A DNA stretch of 64,000 nucleotides from Arthrobacter sp. H35-D1 (GTDB lineage: Bacteria > Actinomycetota > Actinomycetes > Actinomycetales > Micrococcaceae). Within the stretch, counting starts at the first letter, position 1. Every line of letters begins with the position of its first letter. Position numbers and translations under genes: made by a program. The stretch lies in assembly GCF_030063185.1 (NCBI RefSeq), contig NZ_JASISP010000003.1, forward strand, positions 95,687 through 159,686, given 5' to 3'. Positions 24,932-32,274 of the stretch are shown here, piece after piece. Below the pieces are notes generated by a model. That model saw only the letters and a list, made by a program, of their open reading frames with translations, was not told where the DNA came from and made no database searches.

Positions 24932-25156
24932 TTATGCGGCGACCTTGTGGGACAACACCGGGTAGCCCAGTGCCGAGATGGACTTGGCGATGGCATCCGC
25001 GGTGACCAGGGTGTCGTCGAAGGTCACCTTCACCTTGCTGGAGTTGAACATGACCTTTGTTTCGGCAACACCGTCCAGCTTGTCGACAACATTCTCGATC
25101 TTGGCGATGCACGACGGGCACGTGAACGGTTCGGTTTCAAATTTGGCGGTGCGCAT
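24932..25156 (-). CDS. HMA-domain metal chaperone
   Basis: A 74-residue stand-alone heavy-metal-associated domain with the metal-binding CPSC (Cys13, Cys16) in TCPSCIAKIENVVDKLDGV, and the ferredoxin-like beta-alpha-beta-beta-alpha-beta pattern to its end. It probably hands metal to the P1B ATPase encoded two genes downstream, which lacks its own HMA domain. CxxC HMA domains commonly bind Cu(I) or Zn/Cd. It is followed by the Crp/Fnr gene after 16 nt, on the same strand. Confidence 0.92.
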   Translation of the reverse strand: MRTAKFETEPFTCPSCIAKIENVVDKLDGVAETKVMFNSSKVKVTFDDTLVTADAIAKSISALGYPVLSHKVAA

Positions 25157-25230
25157 GGTGTGCTGGCCCTTTCCCTGAGTCTGGATCCTTGCTGGTGTTA
25201 CCAGTACACCGGGTTCCGCACGCCGCCGCC

Positions 25231-25244
25231 TTGACGTGGGTCAA
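25231..25244. promoter_or_regulatory. Fnr/Crp-type palindrome before the HMA gene
   Basis: TTGAC-GTGG-GTCAA is a perfect 5-4-5 palindrome centred about 81 bp upstream of the HMA start. It overlaps the last codons of the gene at 25241-25960. It is the twin of 24131-24144, including flanks, which makes chance unlikely. Confidence 0.7.
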
Positions 25245-25960
25245 GAACGCGAAACCTTCTCCGCCGGGAGGTTTTTCCACTGTCCCCAGCCGTAGACGGC
25301 AAGGCCGATCACGGCGATCAAAAGGAACATCCGCACCGATCCTCCCGCTGAGAGGACGGCGTCGGCAATGCTGACCAGCGCGGAAACGACAATCAGGAAC
25401 CAGGCCCAACGGCCGCGGTGGGCCAGGCCCAGCAGACCTGCCGGCAGCAGCCCGATGAGCAAGCTCGAGATCAGGGGGGTGAGCACAATCCCCAACCCAG
25501 GTTGCAGGTGGCGGCCGTAGGTGGCGTAGAGGGAAAGCAGCGGGATCAAGGATGCCAAGGCAAAGACAGCTGCCACGACCAGCGGAGCCAACAACGCCGT
25601 CGGAGTGAAACGGTGCAAGGTGATGCCGCGGGTCATCGGGTCCGCAAGGGGAAACTTCCGAAAGGACAGCAGACCGTAAATGCCAAGGCCAATCCCCAAC
25701 GCCAGCGGTATGGCGGCAGCCGCCGCATACAGGACAAGGGTCAGTGGCGTGGACATCCCCAGGGTGGGCGAGCCCAGCAGCGCGGCCGGCCCGGCCAGCA
25801 GGTAAGAGCCTGACACAAACCACCAGCCGAGTTCATGGCGCCGTGCCAAGAAGGCAAGGGCCACACACATCAGCAGGGTCCTCGCAAGGGACAGGGCCAC
25901 AACGGTTGCCTCCAGGGCGCCGTCCACGCGACCAAACAATAGCTCGCTCATTCCATCCAT
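25241..25960 (-). CDS. Multispan membrane protein of unknown function
   Basis: A 239-residue membrane protein with about seven spans and short loops. The last span ends in VIGLAVYGWGQWKN, which loosely recalls PnuC-type vitamin transporters, but I would not assign that. There are no conserved charged residues that identify a transporter class. The ATG at 25960 is chosen by reading-frame start; the ribosome site is weak. It lies directly upstream of the HMA/regulator/ATPase set on the same strand and is divergent from pta by 125 bp. Confidence 0.7.
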   Translation of the reverse strand: MDGMSELLFGRVDGALEATVVALSLARTLLMCVALAFLARRHELGWWFVSGSYLLAGPAALLGSPTLGMSTPLTLVLYAAAAAIPLALGIGLGIYGLLSFRKFPLADPMTRGITLHRFTPTALLAPLVVAAVFALASLIPLLSLYATYGRHLQPGLGIVLTPLISSLLIGLLPAGLLGLAHRGRWAWFLIVVSALVSIADAVLSAGGSVRMFLLIAVIGLAVYGWGQWKNLPAEKVSRS

Positions 25961-26085
25961 GCTTTCAACTCTAGGTGGAAGTCTCAAACGGCAGCATTTT
26001 AGGGTGATCCGCGCCGCAATATGTCCCGCGCCGTGTCCGGCCGTGCTTGGATAAGGAGAGACGCACGAAAGGGAAGAAATTGACC

Positions 26086-28242
26086 ATGGCCCGTGGAATT
26101 TATGTCAGTGCCACCACTCCTGGTTCAGGAAAAACGTTGGTGTCCTTGGGATTGGCGGACGCCCTTCACCGGCGAGCGGGCAGGATCGGGTTTTTTCGCC
26201 CCATCACCACCGCAGCGGACCCGGAGAACGATCCCACGGTAACCATGCTGCGCCGCATGTACCAGCTGGACCCCGAGGTCTGCCGCGCCGGGATGGCCAG
26301 CACCGAGGCCCGCGCTTTGCTGGCTGCAGGCCGGCGGGAGGAAATCGATGCCCTCGCCGTGGAGATCTTCAGCGAGATCGCCAAGAAGTGCGACGTTGTC
26401 ATCGTTGAAGGCACCGAGCTGAGCGGCCAGAATGCGGCGGTCGAGTTCGACCTCAATGCCCGGCTGGCCAACAACCTCGGCTTGCCCATACTGGCGGTGG
26501 TGGGCGCCGGCGGCCTCGACGCCGCAGAGATTGCCGACGCCGTCGACGTTGCGCGCAAGGAACTCGCCGCCGAAAACTGCTCGTTGCTGGCCATGATGGT
26601 CAACCGGGCCGAGCCCTCGGAAATGGCGGCCATCACCGCTGCCATGCGCCCCGGCCGCAGCCACCGTCCGGTGTATGTGATCCCCGAAATTGCCGAGATT
26701 TCCCGCCCCACCGTGGGTGAGGTGGCTGCCGCGTTGGGCTTGCGCCAGATGGCGGGCAGCTCGGAGCTGGACCGCGACATCCACGCCATCAAGGTTGCCG
26801 CCATGACTGTGGGCAACTTCCTGAACCTCCTGGACGCCAATGACCTTGTCATTGTCCCCGGCGACCGCGCCGACGTCATGGTGGCTTCGCTGGCCTCGGC
26901 TTTCTCGCCGGAATTCCCCGTCCCCAGCGGCATGGTCTTGACTGGCGGCCTGCCGCCGGACCCGCACGTGCTGCCGTTCCTGGCGCACGCCCCCTTCCCC
27001 GTTTTCGCGGACGACGGCGACACCTACAGCGTTGCGCGTGCCGTCAGCGAAGTGCGCAGCGAGATACATTCGGGGCAACGGCGGAAGGTGGCCGCTGCCA
27101 TGGGGGCCTGGGCGCGCAACGTGGACGAGGAAGAGCTGCTGGAACGGCTCACACTGCCCAGGGCCGCCACGATGACGCCGCTGCGTTTTCTGCACGAACT
27201 CATTGAACGGGCCCGCAGCGAACGCAAGCACATTGTCCTGCCCGAAGGCACCGACCGGCGGGTGCTTGCAGCCGCTGAAATCCTGCACCGCCGCGACGTG
27301 TGCGACTTGACGGTTCTCGGGACGGTGCAGTCCGTCGAGGAGGTGGCCGCAGCCCACGGTGTTGAGCTGAGCGGGATCAACATTGTGGATCCGGCCACCT
27401 CGCCGTTGCGTGAGGAATTCGCCGTGGAGTACCAGCGGCTGCGCGCACACAAGGGCATGGACCTGGCCCGGGCCCGGGAAATCATGGTGGACGGTTCCTA
27501 CTTTGGCACCATGATGGTCCAGCTTGGCCATGTGGACGGCATGGTCTCCGGCGCCGCCCACACCACGGCCAACACGATTCGGCCGGCACTGGAATTCGTA
27601 AAAACCCGCCCGGGCGTGCGCATCGTGTCCTCGGTGTTTCTCATGCTGCTCGCCGACAGGGTGCTGGTCTACGGCGACTGCGCCGTGAACCCCTCCCCGA
27701 ACGAGGAACAACTGGCCGACATTGCCATCGCCTCAGCCGAAACTGCCGCCCAGTTCGGAGTGGATCCGCGTATTGCGATGCTCTCCTACTCCACCGGCGG
27801 ATCCGGTTCGGGGGCGGCCGTCGACGAGGTGCGCAAGGCCACCGAGCTGGCCCGGGCAGCGCGTCCGGACCTGGCCATCGAGGGGCCCATCCAGTACGAC
27901 GCCGCCGCCGATGCCACCATCGCCGCCTCCAAGCTGCCGTCATCCACCGTTGCCGGACAGGCCACCGTGTTCATCTTCCCGGACCTGAACACCGGCAACA
28001 ACACCTACAAGGCGGTGCAGCAGTCCTCGGGTGCCGTGGCCGTTGGCCCCGTGCTGCAGGGCCTGAACAAGCCCATCAACGACCTCTCCCGAGGCTGCAC
28101 CGTGGAAGACATCGTCAACACGGTGGCCATCACGGCCATCCAGGCCCAAATCCCCAGCAGCTCCCCGGACTCGCAAGCCCACCCGGGGACCCCTGCCGCT
28201 GTGGGCTCTGTTGCGGCAACCACCGAAGTGAAGGACTCCTAA
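26086..28242 (+). CDS. pta: Phosphate acetyltransferase, long form
   Basis: A 718-residue enzyme interconverting acetyl-CoA and acetyl phosphate. It is the long form: an N-terminal BioD-like P-loop domain with TTPGSGKT (9-16), a middle DRTGG-type regulatory domain (about 215-330), and the catalytic PTA_PTB domain from about 385. The last contains RKHIVLPEGTDRRVLAA and SYSTGGSGSG. The ATG at 26086 has AAAGGGAAG upstream; an earlier in-frame TTG at 26047 is unlikely. The stop TAATG overlaps the ackA start by one base, so the pair is a coupled acetate operon. Confidence 0.95.
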   Translation: MARGIYVSATTPGSGKTLVSLGLADALHRRAGRIGFFRPITTAADPENDPTVTMLRRMYQLDPEVCRAGMASTEARALLAAGRREEIDALAVEIFSEIAKKCDVVIVEGTELSGQNAAVEFDLNARLANNLGLPILAVVGAGGLDAAEIADAVDVARKELAAENCSLLAMMVNRAEPSEMAAITAAMRPGRSHRPVYVIPEIAEISRPTVGEVAAALGLRQMAGSSELDRDIHAIKVAAMTVGNFLNLLDANDLVIVPGDRADVMVASLASAFSPEFPVPSGMVLTGGLPPDPHVLPFLAHAPFPVFADDGDTYSVARAVSEVRSEIHSGQRRKVAAAMGAWARNVDEEELLERLTLPRAATMTPLRFLHELIERARSERKHIVLPEGTDRRVLAAAEILHRRDVCDLTVLGTVQSVEEVAAAHGVELSGINIVDPATSPLREEFAVEYQRLRAHKGMDLARAREIMVDGSYFGTMMVQLGHVDGMVSGAAHTTANTIRPALEFVKTRPGVRIVSSVFLMLLADRVLVYGDCAVNPSPNEEQLADIAIASAETAAQFGVDPRIAMLSYSTGGSGSGAAVDEVRKATELARAARPDLAIEGPIQYDAAADATIAASKLPSSTVAGQATVFIFPDLNTGNNTYKAVQQSSGAVAVGPVLQGLNKPINDLSRGCTVEDIVNTVAITAIQAQIPSSSPDSQAHPGTPAAVGSVAATTEVKDS

Positions 28243-29381
28243 TGCGCGTGCTGGTCATCAACTCAGGCTCCTCCTCGCTGAAATACCAGGTGCGCGACAC
28301 CGACACCAACGAGGTGGCCGCCACCGGCCTGATTGAACGCATCGGCGAAGGCGGGCAGGGGCCTGCCAACCACGGCGAAGCCATGGACCAGGTCGCTGCC
28401 GCGCTGGAAGACGAGCTGACAGAACGTCCGCTGGACGCCGTCGGGCACCGGGTGGTGCACGGCGGGGAACGCTTTAGCGAACCGGTGCTTGTCAACAATG
28501 AGATCACCCGCGCCATTGAGCGGCTGAACCCGCTGGCGCCGCTGCACAATCCCGCCAACGTGCTGGGGATTCGCGCCATCACCGCCAAATGGCCGGACAT
28601 GCCGCAGGTGGCAGTTTTTGACACCGCTTTCCACCGCACGCTGCCGGAACACGCCTGGCGCTACGCGGTCCCGGATTCGCTGTACCGCCAGTACGGAATC
28701 AGGCGCTACGGCTTCCACGGGACCTCGCACGAATTTGTGACGGGGCGTGCGGCCGAGCTGCTCCACGTTCCGTTGGAGGAGTTCAACGCCGTGGTGGCGC
28801 ACCTGGGCAACGGGGTCTCGCTGACGGCCATCCAAGGCGGTGTCAGCATTGACACCTCCATGGGCTTCACGCCGCTGGAAGGCTTGGTGATGGGCACCCG
28901 CAGCGGCGACATCGACCCGTCGATCCTGATCTTCCTGCAGCGCCAAGGCATGTCCGCCGACGAAATCGACACGTTGCTCAACCGTGATTCCGGACTCAAG
29001 GCGCTCTTTGGCGACAACGACATGCGCGCCATTGTGGACGCCGCCGAGGCAGGGGACGACCGCGCGCAAAAAACGCTGGCCGTCTCCTCCTACCGGCTGG
29101 CCAAGTACATCGGCAGCTACCACGTGGCGGTGGGTGGTGCCCACGCACTGGTGTTCACTGCCGGCATTGGGGAGAATTCCGCCGCGTTCCGCCAGCTGGT
29201 GGTGGACCGGCTGGGTGCGCTCGGCATGGCGCTCGACGCCGAAGCGAACCTTGTCCGCTCGAAAGACCCGCGGGTCATCAGCACACCCGACTCGGCCATC
29301 CCCGTCCTGGTGGTGCCCACGGATGAGGAGCGGGCCATCGCGGAGGCGAGCGCCGCCGTCGTGCTGGCTGCGCGGGGCTGA
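28242..29381 (+). CDS. ackA: Acetate kinase
   Basis: A 379-residue kinase converting acetyl phosphate and ADP to acetate and ATP, or the reverse. It starts with VLVINSGSSSLKYQ (the phosphate-1 motif). It has RRYGFHGTSHEFV with the active-site His, LGNGVSLTAI and FTAGIGENS, all ASKHA-fold landmarks. Length is close to the usual 390-400. Together with Pta it can assimilate acetate or make ATP by overflow and fermentation. It is translationally coupled to pta. Confidence 0.96.
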   Translation: MRVLVINSGSSSLKYQVRDTDTNEVAATGLIERIGEGGQGPANHGEAMDQVAAALEDELTERPLDAVGHRVVHGGERFSEPVLVNNEITRAIERLNPLAPLHNPANVLGIRAITAKWPDMPQVAVFDTAFHRTLPEHAWRYAVPDSLYRQYGIRRYGFHGTSHEFVTGRAAELLHVPLEEFNAVVAHLGNGVSLTAIQGGVSIDTSMGFTPLEGLVMGTRSGDIDPSILIFLQRQGMSADEIDTLLNRDSGLKALFGDNDMRAIVDAAEAGDDRAQKTLAVSSYRLAKYIGSYHVAVGGAHALVFTAGIGENSAAFRQLVVDRLGALGMALDAEANLVRSKDPRVISTPDSAIPVLVVPTDEERAIAEASAAVVLAARG

Positions 29382-29435
29382 CTGGGGCCGTATGGTTTTG
29401 TGCGCGTCGGTAGCGGGAGAATGTAGGGTCTGTAC

Positions 29436-30002
29436 ATGGTTGAAATTCCTTACCCACTGACCACGAATCGGCTCGTGTTGCGGCCCTTCGCCACCGAGGA
29501 CCTGGAGGCCTACTTCGCCTACCAGAGCCTGCCCGAAACGGCCCAGTACCTCTACGGCGAGGCGCGCAGTTATGCGGAGTGCATGGGGCGGATCGCGCAA
29601 TACACGCAGGAGCGTTTTGCCGGTCCGGGCGATTGGGCCACGTTCGCGGTGGAACGCATCGGCGTTCCGGGGCTGGTGGGGGAGCTGGTCCTGAAATGGA
29701 ACGACGGCGGCAAACCGGAAGGCGGTGGCGGCACCCCCGGGCGGGTGGGGGAGATCGGCTGGACGTTGGCGCCAGCGGCGCGCGGGCTGGGGTTCGCCAC
29801 GGAGGCTGCCCGGGCCGTCCTGGAGCTGGCCTTCGATCAGCTGGGCTTCATCCGTGTGGAGGCCCGGCTCGACGCCAGAAACCGCGCCTCCGCGGCCATT
29901 TGTGAACGCCTCGGCATGCAGTTTGAGGGTGTGTTGCGGGAGAACATGTACCTCAAGGGCGAATGGACGTCCGAGGCCATCTACGCTGTGGTGCGCAACT
30001 AG
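29436..30002 (+). CDS. GNAT family N-acetyltransferase (RimJ/RimL-like)
   Basis: A 188-residue acetyltransferase. N-terminal TNRLVLRPFATEDLEAYFAY, a GEIGWTLAPAARGLGFATEAA acetyl-CoA-binding segment (R-x-x-G-x-A form) and ARLDARNRASAAICERLGM are typical of the RimJ/RimL branch. The acceptor is unknown. It has its own short upstream gap (54 bp) after ackA, without a good ribosome site. The stop is followed 38 nt later by a copy of the dispersed palindrome. Confidence 0.88.
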   Translation: MVEIPYPLTTNRLVLRPFATEDLEAYFAYQSLPETAQYLYGEARSYAECMGRIAQYTQERFAGPGDWATFAVERIGVPGLVGELVLKWNDGGKPEGGGGTPGRVGEIGWTLAPAARGLGFATEAARAVLELAFDQLGFIRVEARLDARNRASAAICERLGMQFEGVLRENMYLKGEWTSEAIYAVVRN

Positions 30003-30040
30003 CGGCCCAACGGTCCCGCGCAGTATCGAACGCACAGCAG

Positions 30041-30101
30041 ATCGAATGTGCAGCAGTCGGCAATGTTTTTCGAGAACATTGCCGACTGCTCCCGTTTCGA
30101 T
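30041..30101. repeat. Dispersed palindrome, copy 1
   Basis: The core arms GCAGTCGGCAATGTT (30053-30067) and AACATTGCCGACTGC (30075-30089) enclose a 7-nt loop. After 6 unpaired positions, a further 6 bp (ATCGAA/TTCGAT) pair outside. The same core recurs at 32208-32266 and 40098-40160. It lies between a gene end (30002) and a gene start (30207), so it may terminate the upstream transcript. Confidence 0.85.
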
Positions 30102-30206
30102 TTCCGCGGCAACGCGACTTCGCGACACTGAACTGGGCATGGTCAATGGGGCGGAAGCGTCGTAGGGTTGTACGCAAGGAAACCGCCACCCGAAGCCGTG
30201 TGAACC

Positions 30207-32162
30207 ATGCGAGAAATCCTCAGCCGTTTGGCACTTTGCGCAACAACCGCCGCCCTTGTCGCAGCCTTTGGGGTCGGTGCGGCGCCGGCAGCCCCGGCCG
30301 CCGTGCAGAAAGCAGCAGTCACGACGGTGGCACAACCGGCGGCCCCGTCGCCGTCGGCCCAGCTGGCCCGCATGACGATGGAGCAGAGGGTCGGGCAACT
30401 GTTCATGGTGGCCGCCGACGCCAATGGAGCCTCAGCCGCCACCCTCTCCGCCTTGTCCAACTATCACGTGGGCAACGCCTACCTTTCCGGACGCAGCACC
30501 GCCGGCACCGGCGCGACAGCCGCCGTCGTCCGGCGCCTGACGCAGCGAGTCTCGCCCGGCACCACGGGCAACGTGAAGCTGCTTGTGGGTACAGACCAGG
30601 AAGGCGGCTACGTCCAGGTTCTCAGCGGCCCGGGATTCTCCAAGATCCCCACAGGCCTGTCGCAGGGTTCGCAGGCGCCGGCGACCCTGCACGCCAACGC
30701 GCTGGCGTGGGGCAGGCAACTGGCGGTCGCAGGGGTGAACCTGAATCTAGCCCCGGTGCTGGACACCGTGCCCAGTGCCGCCTTCGCCCCGTCCAATGCC
30801 CCCATCGGCTATTACGAACGCGAATACGGCTACACGCCCCAGACTGTGACCAGCCACGGCCTTGCCTTTGCCTCCGGCATGACACAGGCCAACCTTGTCA
30901 CGGCCGTCAAGCACTTCCCGGGGCTCGGACGGGTCACGGCGAACACCGACACCAGCCGCAACGTCCACGACACCGTCACCACCAGCAATGACGCCTATCT
31001 GCAGCCTTTCCAAGCGGCCGTCTCGGCGGGCACCGGCATCGTCATGGTCTCCAGTGCCTACTACGACAGGATCGACGCCTCCCACATCGGCCCGTTTTCC
31101 GCCACCATCATGCAGACCATGCTGCGCGGGAACCTGGGCTTCAACGGCGTCATCCTCTCCGACGACCTGTGCAACGCCCAGCAGCTGGCGCCCTGGACCC
31201 AGGCCACGCGGGCCACGAGCTTCTTCAGCGCAGGAGGGAGCATGCTCCTGTGCGCCAATCCGGCCAACATCCCGGCCATGTACAACGCAGTTCTCAGCCG
31301 GGCCCAGTCCAACTCCGGGTTCAGGGGCGTGGTCAACGCCGCAGCGTTGAAGGTGCTCCAGCTCAAGGCCGCCACGATCCCGGGTGCGTTCGGCCCCGGA
31401 TCCGCGGGTTACGCGACGGACTTCAACGGCGACGGCACCTCCGACGTGATCGCCCGTGACGCGGTCGGGAACCTGTATCTGTACCCCGGCAGCGGCCGCG
31501 GCGGATGGCTCTCGCGAGTGCAGATCGGCTACGGCTGGAACATCTACGATCTCGTGTTCAGTCCCGGCGACTTCAATGGCGACGGCAGGGCAGACCTGTT
31601 GGCACGGGATGCCGCCGGGAACCTCTGGTTCTATGCCGGGACAGGGGACAGCGGCTTCCTGTCCCGGGTGCAGGTGGGTCACGGCTTCCAAGGGCTGAAT
31701 ATGATCGCCGGGGCCGGGGACTTCAATGGCGATGGGAATGCCGACGTGCTGGCGCGAAATGGTGGCGGGGATCTGTGGCTGTACCCGGGCAACGGGCGCG
31801 GCGGCTGGTTGCCGCCGTCGCAGATTGGCCACGGCTTCCAGAAGTTCAACACGATTTTCAGCCCCGGGGACTTCAACGGCGACGGTCACGCTGATGTGAT
31901 GGCGCGCGATGGTGGCGGGGATCTGTGGCTGTACCCGGGCAACGGGCGCGGCGGTTGGTTGCGGGCTGTGCAGGTGGGCCACGGCTTCCAGAAGTTCAAC
32001 ACGATTTTCAGCCCCGGGGACTTCAACGGCGATGGTCACGCTGATGTGATGGCGCGCGATGGTGGCGGGAACCTGTGGATGTACCCTGGCAGGGGCGACG
32101 GGGGTTGGTTGCCACCGTCGCAGATCGGCCGCGGCTGGCAGGGCTTCACCATCATCTTCTAG
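30207..32162 (+). CDS. Secreted glycoside hydrolase family 3 enzyme with FG-GAP repeats
   Basis: A 651-residue exported protein. The signal peptide is about 1-30 (basic start, ALCATTAALVAAFGVGA core). A GH3 domain of the beta-N-acetylhexosaminidase (NagZ) type (about 45-385) contains DQEGG (about 130), KHFPGLGR (about 235) and the SDD segment (about 317) with the expected nucleophile. From about 400 to the end there are five FG-GAP/VCBS units of 50 residues, each with DFNGDG and YPG. Those units bind calcium and form a propeller in other proteins, perhaps here attaching the enzyme to wall or polymer. The start has no convincing ribosome site; a TGA codon just upstream in frame excludes a longer protein. 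Confidence 0.88.
   Translation: MREILSRLALCATTAALVAAFGVGAAPAAPAAVQKAAVTTVAQPAAPSPSAQLARMTMEQRVGQLFMVAADANGASAATLSALSNYHVGNAYLSGRSTAGTGATAAVVRRLTQRVSPGTTGNVKLLVGTDQEGGYVQVLSGPGFSKIPTGLSQGSQAPATLHANALAWGRQLAVAGVNLNLAPVLDTVPSAAFAPSNAPIGYYEREYGYTPQTVTSHGLAFASGMTQANLVTAVKHFPGLGRVTANTDTSRNVHDTVTTSNDAYLQPFQAAVSAGTGIVMVSSAYYDRIDASHIGPFSATIMQTMLRGNLGFNGVILSDDLCNAQQLAPWTQATRATSFFSAGGSMLLCANPANIPAMYNAVLSRAQSNSGFRGVVNAAALKVLQLKAATIPGAFGPGSAGYATDFNGDGTSDVIARDAVGNLYLYPGSGRGGWLSRVQIGYGWNIYDLVFSPGDFNGDGRADLLARDAAGNLWFYAGTGDSGFLSRVQVGHGFQGLNMIAGAGDFNGDGNADVLARNGGGDLWLYPGNGRGGWLPPSQIGHGFQKFNTIFSPGDFNGDGHADVMARDGGGDLWLYPGNGRGGWLRAVQVGHGFQKFNTIFSPGDFNGDGHADVMARDGGGNLWMYPGRGDGGWLPPSQIGRGWQGFTIIF
31621..32120 (+). 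repeat. Tandem 150-bp repeats encoding FG-GAP units
   Basis: Within the GH3 gene, units of exactly 150 bp (50 codons) repeat. The copies starting at 31770 and 31920 are nearly identical over most of their length, both containing CACGGCTTCCAGAAGTTCAA. Earlier units are more diverged. This points to recent in-frame duplication. Confidence 0.85.
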
Positions 32163-32207
32163 GCTGCCGGCAACCAGCCATTTCCGGCCCGCTGCGCATC
32201 AAGGCCT

Positions 32208-32266
32208 TCGAAAGTGCAGTAGTCGGCAATGTTCGCGAAAAACATTGCCGACTACTGTACTTTCGA
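32208..32266. repeat. Dispersed palindrome, copy 2
   Basis: A 26-bp stem with a single mismatch (arms 32208-32233 and 32241-32266) around the 7-nt loop CGCGAAA. The core CGGCAATGTT is shared with copies 1 and 3, and a T-run follows. It sits between converging genes, 8 nt from the oligopeptidase B stop, and is likely to end transcription from both sides. Confidence 0.88.
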
Positions 32267-32274
32267 TTTTCGCA

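Noticed and set aside
22888-25005. A 705-residue rightward frame opposite the ATPase and regulator genes
   Set aside because: Its codon pattern mirrors the real genes on the other strand, and its translation is rich in His/Gly/Arg with no domain.
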